From the NCBI GenBank assembly GCA_937132085.1, contig CAKZNV010000213.1:1-37858 (forward strand): 37,858 nucleotides of DNA, read 5' to 3'. Positions 33,761 to 37,858 of this stretch are shown here, in pieces (within the stretch, counting starts at the first letter, position 1; each line of letters opens with the position of its first letter). The stretch comes from an uncultured Rubritalea sp. (GTDB lineage: Bacteria > Verrucomicrobiota > Verrucomicrobiia > Verrucomicrobiales > Akkermansiaceae). Under the pieces are notes generated by a model that was not told the DNA's origin, ran no database searches, and saw nothing but the letters and a program-made list of their open reading frames with translations. The translations under genes and the position numbers were made by a program.

Positions 33761-34240
33761 ATAGTTGCGGGTCAGCTTAAATGTTAATATTTATGCTAGC
33801 TTAAGCGCTATCCGTTGGAGAATCGTCATGAAACTCCTCAGGCGGACGCGGGCTTTAACCCAACTAGCTGATTTTCACAAGCAGAATTCGACATTATCTC
33901 AAAAAAAATGTTATATATTAGTATTCAGTGAAACTTTCCACCCACTTTAGCCGTTATAAATAATGAAGGTAATTATAATAGCGGAAATCAGGCAACGGAT
34001 GTTTATATAGAAGCTGATTACTAACGAAATCAAAAACAAGACAACAGTAGCGAATAAGAAAAGATAAATAACTTTAAAATAATATGAACAAAATAGGGTG
34101 CCCATGCATCTTATACTATGAAGGCAAAAATAATTTACGATGTGATGACATTTTTTAGACAAAACTAGTCAATCCGTAACGCTACTATAAATGAAAGCTC
34201 ATCATAGAGACAATTTACAACAACAAACAACAATAAGACC
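33761..34240. other. AT-rich divergent region between rplE and a sigma factor gene
   Basis: This stretch is clearly more AT-rich than its flanks. It must hold the promoter of the rplE-led operon (minus strand) and that of the sigma factor (plus strand). A TATAAA-like hexamer precedes the sigma gene near 34185, but I see no good -35 partner. The only frame (33947-34162, minus) needs a TTG start and is a low-complexity hydrophobic string, so I do not call it a gene. Confidence 0.5.
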
Positions 34241-35089
34241 ATGACAGCAACAAACAATAACAACAGCCTTAGAATTTACCTCAGGGAAATAGCAAAGACT
34301 GATCTGCTCACACGTGAACAGGAAGTTGAACTTGCAGCAAAGATCCAAAATGGTGACAAAAAGGCACGATCACTAATGATTCGAGCTAACCTCCGACTTG
34401 TTGTGAAAATAGCCCAGGACTACTCTAATTACGGCCTCCCCCTCTCAGATCTCATCTCAGAAGGAAATATCGGCCTCATGAAAGCAGTCGAGAGATTTGA
34501 CCCAGAAAAAGGCGGCAAGCTTAGCACCTACGCAGCTTGGTGGATCAAGCAGTCCATCAAACGAGCACTAGCGAACCAGAGCAAGACGATCCGCCTCCCG
34601 GTCCACATGGTAGACAAGATCGCCAGAATGCGCAGAATTTCCAACATGCTCGCTGAAGCACTAGGCCGTGAACCGACCAACTCTGAACTAGCTGAAGAAC
34701 TAGGTATCCAGCGCAGTAAGCTAGCGATGCTCAAGCAAGCATCTCAGCGCCCTGCATCACTCGATGCTCCAATCGGTGATGACGACAGCTCAGACTACAG
34801 TGAAATCATAGGCGACGAATCAGCTCTAGACCCAGCTTTAGCACTCCAGAACAAAAACATGCACAATCAACTCGATGGGCTGCTTGAGCAACTCGATGAG
34901 CGTGAGACACGCATCATTGGCGCACGTTTCGGACTGGATGGACAGAAGCCACTCACTCTAGAGGAAATCGGAGTAGAGTTCGGCGTCACTAGAGAACGAA
35001 TCAGACAGTTGCAGAATGTTGCACTCACTAAGATGCGCAAGAGTCTTCGTAAGAAAGACCAGCCATTACCGGCACCATTCGCTAGCTAG
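34241..35089 (+). CDS. RNA polymerase sigma-70 factor, group 2 (RpoD/RpoS-like)
   Basis: The 282-residue protein lacks region 1.1, so it is a group-2 factor rather than the large primary one. It has region 1.2 (SLRIYLREIAKTDLLTREQEVELA), region 2 (ANLRLVVKIAQDYSNYGLPLSDLISEGNIGLMKAVERFDPEKG and YAAWWIKQSIKRAL, the -10 reader), region 3 (RLPVHMVDKI), and region 4.2 (LTLEEIGVEFGVTRERIRQLQ, the -35 reader). Such factors often direct stress or stationary-phase genes; the trigger is unknown. It is divergent from rplE and ends in a strong intrinsic terminator. There is no Shine-Dalgarno sequence (AATAAGACCATG). Confidence 0.93.
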   Translation: MTATNNNNSLRIYLREIAKTDLLTREQEVELAAKIQNGDKKARSLMIRANLRLVVKIAQDYSNYGLPLSDLISEGNIGLMKAVERFDPEKGGKLSTYAAWWIKQSIKRALANQSKTIRLPVHMVDKIARMRRISNMLAEALGREPTNSELAEELGIQRSKLAMLKQASQRPASLDAPIGDDDSSDYSEIIGDESALDPALALQNKNMHNQLDGLLEQLDERETRIIGARFGLDGQKPLTLEEIGVEFGVTRERIRQLQNVALTKMRKSLRKKDQPLPAPFAS

Positions 35090-35113
35090 AATCAAACTTT
35101 AATAAGTGTGTAG

Positions 35114-35145
35114 AGCGGTAGGTTTAAAAACCTGCCGCTTTTTTT
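35114..35145 (+). terminator. Intrinsic terminator of the sigma-70 factor gene
   Basis: AGCGGTAGGTT and AACCTGCCGCT pair as an 11-bp stem with one G-T pair and a short A-rich loop, followed by seven T residues. It is 24 bp after the stop codon. Confidence 0.9.
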
Positions 35146-35177
35146 GTGTTCCCCCTCGGAGAAACACACTAAACTAG

Positions 35178-35801
35178 CTAACTATTTGCTACCTTAAGAA
35201 TCTGACCTGAAAGCTCAGCTGCATCAGCGGGAGTGAGTTCATTTTTAAGGCGAGCCACCACTACGATCGGACCACGTGTAGTCAACATTGAAACATACTC
35301 TAGGACAGACTTCGCAGTCGCTTTAATCCTAGTATTACCAAATTCACCGTCATTTACAGCCATCAAGCTAGAACCAACCATGATGGATCTACTAAACTGC
35401 GTCAGCGAGGCATTATCTAAAGTATCATAAAGAACATCGCCATCACGATCGATAACACTGATTCCGTCAGCAGCATATTTCTCAACATACAGCGCTTCTA
35501 TTTTCTCAAAGGTGCCTAATTTCTTTTCAGCAACTACTGGTGTAACTACTTTCTCTGCTGGCTTGACCTCAGCTTCTTTCTTCGTAGTCATCCCCGAAGC
35601 AACAGCCATCGCACTAGCACTCGCAAGCGTAGCCTTAGCATTAGACTGAATCTGTTTCACCTCTGGACTATCTGGCTCAGCGAGTATTTCTCCTTTGTAG
35701 GCACTCTCAGCCCACTCTTTATTACTAGAGGGAGAGTTATTCAGCCCCTCTGCAAGACGCTTTACCTCGTCCTCATTGACCCATGAATGTATCGAATCCA
35801 T
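35178..35801 (-). CDS. Roadblock/LC7-like protein paired with a ParA-type ATPase
   Basis: The 207-residue protein begins with a polar, Ala/Lys-rich region (about 1-90, likely disordered). A C-terminal domain of about 110 residues (94-207) has the strand-helix pattern of Roadblock/LC7 (MglB-like) proteins: DGISVIDRDGDVLYDTL, then VNDGEFGNTRI and PIVVVARLKNELTPADAAELSGQIL. The fold match is by pattern only. It starts 5 bp after the ParA-like ATPase stop, so the two are co-transcribed. Roadblock proteins usually act on small GTPases; with a ParA/MinD ATPase it might serve as a regulator or polar cue. Function is inferred. Confidence 0.6.
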   Translation of the reverse strand: MDSIHSWVNEDEVKRLAEGLNNSPSSNKEWAESAYKGEILAEPDSPEVKQIQSNAKATLASASAMAVASGMTTKKEAEVKPAEKVVTPVVAEKKLGTFEKIEALYVEKYAADGISVIDRDGDVLYDTLDNASLTQFSRSIMVGSSLMAVNDGEFGNTRIKATAKSVLEYVSMLTTRGPIVVVARLKNELTPADAAELSGQILKVANS

Positions 35802-35806
35802 AATAA

Positions 35807-36601
35807 TTATTTGCTCTGAGTTTTAGATTGATAAGCACGAGCTAGCTTTACCTCTATCTCCTTACGCAGTGAGTCGAACTCTACGAGCACTTCACGCCCC
35901 TCCTGCATGACCCCGACAGGGATCCCTCTTGCACTAGCTTTGATGAAAACATCATCTCTAGGCACTTCTGTATTCAAAACTAAATTAGCTGGCAGAATAG
36001 CACGTAAACCCGCACCAGCCTCCACACTTTCTTCCAGATCTCGCTGCACCATTGTCAGCACTACCCCGAGAATAAAAAGATTAGGATTTTTCACACGCAC
36101 TGATCGTAGCGCTTCTAGCATCTTAGGCATACTGCGCACACCGAGTGGCTCAGACTGCTGAGGCACGATCACTGCATCCGCACAGACAAGAGCATCCTTA
36201 GTCACTCCGAATAGTCCAGCGGCCGTATCGATAATACATAAATCATAACCAGCGGCCTCAGCATCATCGAGAAACCTCTTCACCTTGTCCTCAGCTCCAC
36301 CCTGGAAACCCATGCTCATATCATAATCTCCACCCTGTCCGGCTGGGATCAAAGACAGAGTCTCCATACGAGTAGGAACTACGATCGACTTCAAAGTCAC
36401 CGCATCCTTATCTGACAAATAATCGAAGAAACCCTTGAGACTCTTAGTCTGACGAGTCAACGAAAGCCCCACTGAACCCTGAGGGTCAGCATCGACTAAT
36501 AAAACACGTCTCCCAGAACGGGCGAATGCATAGGCTAAATTGACTGAAACGGTGGTCTTCCCCACCCCTCCTTTTTGGCTAGATACAGCTATCGTAATCA
36601 C
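35807..36601 (-). CDS. ParA/MinD-type ATPase
   Basis: The 264-residue protein has the deviant Walker A motif KGGVGKTT at 10-17, LLVDADPQGS and IIDTAAG (Walker B region), and ends with a helical Lys-rich tail. The frame extends to TTG 36622; I chose GTG 36601 (MITIAVSSQKGG) as the natural ParA start. No ParB gene or parS-like site is adjacent; the next gene encodes a roadblock-like protein. It may position a protein cluster or organelle rather than DNA. Other ParA-like partners cannot be excluded outside the window. Confidence 0.9.
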   Translation of the reverse strand: MITIAVSSQKGGVGKTTVSVNLAYAFARSGRRVLLVDADPQGSVGLSLTRQTKSLKGFFDYLSDKDAVTLKSIVVPTRMETLSLIPAGQGGDYDMSMGFQGGAEDKVKRFLDDAEAAGYDLCIIDTAAGLFGVTKDALVCADAVIVPQQSEPLGVRSMPKMLEALRSVRVKNPNLFILGVVLTMVQRDLEESVEAGAGLRAILPANLVLNTEVPRDDVFIKASARGIPVGVMQEGREVLVEFDSLRKEIEVKLARAYQSKTQSK

Positions 36602-36776
36602 GAAAGCCACCGTATACAGCAAACCCTATCTGAAAAGCTAAATTTAAAGGTTTTAGCAATAAAATATAGTCTACACATCCCTACCGATAAGCAGCCTTAA
36701 AACTTTCACCCTTCATCAACCGACATTCTAATTCGCACACTAGGTTACAACAGCATAGCTTTCAAAATTAATGGGT

Positions 36777-37283
36777 TTATAGCTCTTTTACAATATCAGA
36801 AAAACGCTCTAAATAATAACGTAAAAGATCGTAATGATGAATACCTCCAGACCCCATACTTGTCTTGAAAACTGCTGCCAACCTATCTCGACCTCCATCA
36901 AACTCACTCACATGGTGAGATGAATACTCAATCATCAAAGCTTCAAGTTCACTCCAGCCCTTAACCTTTAAGTAAGGTTTCAACGAATAACTCACACCTC
37001 TAATAACCGAGAGACTATCTCTGTAGAAAATAGATTCATTGTATCTACTCTCATCTAGATTAGAAAATTGACTAGCAATAACCTTTTTATAATTATCAAT
37101 CGCTTTTGTTTTAAAACTAGCTCTCTCTTTCTTCACATTGCAGTAATCACTGAATATCCTGAGAATAATAGGTCTTATTAATGATACTAAGAAAAAAACT
37201 GCACCTGCAACTACAGGTATTTGTATCCAATCTAAATTTACGTAACTGTTCGAAACCTGTATCAATGTGAGCTTTATATCCAT
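36777..37283 (-). CDS. Membrane-anchored protein of unknown function
   Basis: The 168 residues have one hydrophobic span at about 22-45 (PVVAGAVFFLVSLIRPIIL) and a polar, mostly helical cytoplasmic or periplasmic part with many charged residues. No family is recognised. It lies upstream of the ParA gene on the same strand with a 175-bp gap, which argues against tight coupling. The sequence is rather AT-rich compared with its neighbours. A dispersed repeat copy lies just upstream of its start. Confidence 0.5.
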   Translation of the reverse strand: MDIKLTLIQVSNSYVNLDWIQIPVVAGAVFFLVSLIRPIILRIFSDYCNVKKERASFKTKAIDNYKKVIASQFSNLDESRYNESIFYRDSLSVIRGVSYSLKPYLKVKGWSELEALMIEYSSHHVSEFDGGRDRLAAVFKTSMGSGGIHHYDLLRYYLERFSDIVKEL

Positions 37284-37332
37284 ATTTAATCAAAACTTCT
37301 AATTACTTTTAATGTCAACAAATATTAAGCAA

Positions 37333-37446
37333 CTCCCCTTTCACCAACGGTGAAATTTATACCAGAATAGGGAAAGGAGCAAAGCAACGCATCCCTATTA
37401 CCTCAACCCAACTAGAATGCGTTCGCTGAAAGTGAACTTTATGCTG
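37333..37446 (+). repeat. Dispersed structured repeat, copy 2
   Basis: This ~113-bp element matches 6087-6196 in the same orientation. The left hairpin is TTCACC-AAC-GGTGAA, against TTCTCC-AAC-GGAGAA in copy 1: both arms changed and pairing is kept. It shares ATTTATACCAG, ATAGGGAAAGGAG, ACGCATCCCTATTAC and the right hairpin GTTCGC-TGAAA-GTGAAC (37421-37437) with TTTATG. It lies between two genes on the minus strand. Confidence 0.8.
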
Positions 37447-37487
37447 GAACAACATCAAACAGAATTAGCAACTCAAAACCTTACAGC

Positions 37488-37760
37488 CTACATATCTGAA
37501 GCAGATTCTGGTAGCCCAGTTATAAATCCTATCACTTCATTTCCATGTGAAAAATCTGGTTCAGCCTCCTCAGCTACAATTTCACAGAACTTCCACTCCA
37601 CAGACTCTCCCTCACCATTTAAATAGCTGACAACTGGCTCCTCTCTCACTAACGCTAACATGTCTGCCCCAGCCGGAACATCATAGTGCCTCACTTGATA
37701 ATCCACACCACCAGTCAGCTTACCCGACACGTAACAATCATAACGAACGATCAATAACAT
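37488..37760 (-). CDS. Small protein of unknown function
   Basis: The 90-residue product has no signal or membrane span. It reads like a compact alpha/beta domain with an acidic middle (LNGEGESVEWKFCEIVAEEA), which faintly recalls DUF4288-type proteins. The start ATG 37760 is 5 bp after the stop of the partial gene at the window edge, so the two are probably one operon. The N-terminus is MLLIVRYDCYVSGKLTGG. Confidence 0.5.
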   Translation of the reverse strand: MLLIVRYDCYVSGKLTGGVDYQVRHYDVPAGADMLALVREEPVVSYLNGEGESVEWKFCEIVAEEAEPDFSHGNEVIGFITGLPESASDM

Positions 37761-37765
37761 ATTAT

Positions 37766-37858
37766 TTAATAAGCGTAACGCTTAGACCCAGGCTTAGGCA
37801 TGATCTCAGATCGCAAGCGAGCATACTCAGCACCGTATCTCTTCTTCAACTGCCTATC
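37766..37858 (-). CDS. Partial gene, C-terminal 30 residues, cut by the window edge
   Basis: A minus-strand frame open to the window edge ends at TAA 37766-37768. Its last 30 residues are very basic (RQLKKRYGAEYARLRSEIMP, then PGSKRYAY). The stop is 5 bp before the start of the next gene, as expected within an operon. The identity cannot be told from this fragment. Confidence 0.5.
   Translation of the reverse strand, partial: DRQLKKRYGAEYARLRSEIMPKPGSKRYAY

Noticed and set aside
33947-34162. 71-residue hydrophobic frame on the minus strand upstream of rplE
   Set aside because: It needs a TTG start, is a low-complexity hydrophobic string in AT-rich DNA, and has no ribosome site.

Overview
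The window looks like a chromosomal segment of a free-living, probably aquatic member of the Verrucomicrobiota. The reasons are a PEP-CTERM protein next to a sigma factor of the Rhodopirellula/Verrucomicrobium type with a FecR-LamG partner, a multidomain secreted sulfatase with calcium-binding repeats, an FG-GAP/VCBS protein, a type II glutamine synthetase, and a ribosomal-protein operon without L30. The phylum is an inference from gene content. Genus cannot be decided from the sequence alone. Almost all protein-coding genes look intact. Most lack a Shine-Dalgarno sequence.

Layout. 1-2.4 kb: a PLD-superfamily protein bracketed by two ~200-bp direct repeats, then a family-4-like uracil-DNA glycosylase that has lost every Fe-S cysteine. 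2.4-5.7 kb: a Tat-type metallophosphoesterase, a large secreted protein of unknown function and an SGNH-type hydrolase. 5.75-6.2 kb: four head-to-tail copies of an exactly 100-bp repeat whose core recurs at 37.3 kb. 6.3-7.5 kb: nuoB-nuoC as an isolated pair. 7.65-12.65 kb: three tandem paralogous secreted proteins, each with two copies of a secretin-N/STN-like module. 12.9-13.2 kb: at least seven small hairpins sharing a TGAAR loop. 13.3-18.5 kb: LPLAT-folD, glutamine synthetase behind a near-perfect sigma-54 promoter, a Ser/Thr kinase with a membrane protein, and a CPBP protease. 18.5-20.2 kb: an Lrp/AsnC regulator and an aminotransferase. 20.2-27.3 kb: an extracytoplasmic regulatory and secretion cluster (FecR-LamG protein, ECF-like sigma, PEP-CTERM protein, and a divergent FG-GAP protein with a sulfatase). 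27.4-33.8 kb: map, adk, secY, rplO, rpsE, rplR, rplF, rpsH, rplE. 34.2-37.9 kb: a group-2 sigma-70 factor, a ParA/MinD ATPase with a roadblock-like protein, and small unknown genes.

How genes work together. The 20-27 kb block reads as one regulated system. A membrane FecR-type regulator with an outer LamG sensor domain would control the sigma factor. The PEP-CTERM protein and the sulfatase share a homologous N-terminal module and diverge from a control region carrying two in-phase TTGTTAACAA palindromes. A polysaccharide-degrading or surface role is an inference. The AsnC regulator-aminotransferase pair resembles the Bacillus alaR-alaT arrangement. Glutamine synthetase is probably under NtrC-type sigma-54 control. 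The most unusual elements are the tandem STN-like protein family, the cysteine-free uracil glycosylase, and a dispersed structured repeat whose right-hand hairpin shares its loop with the hairpin cluster at 13 kb.
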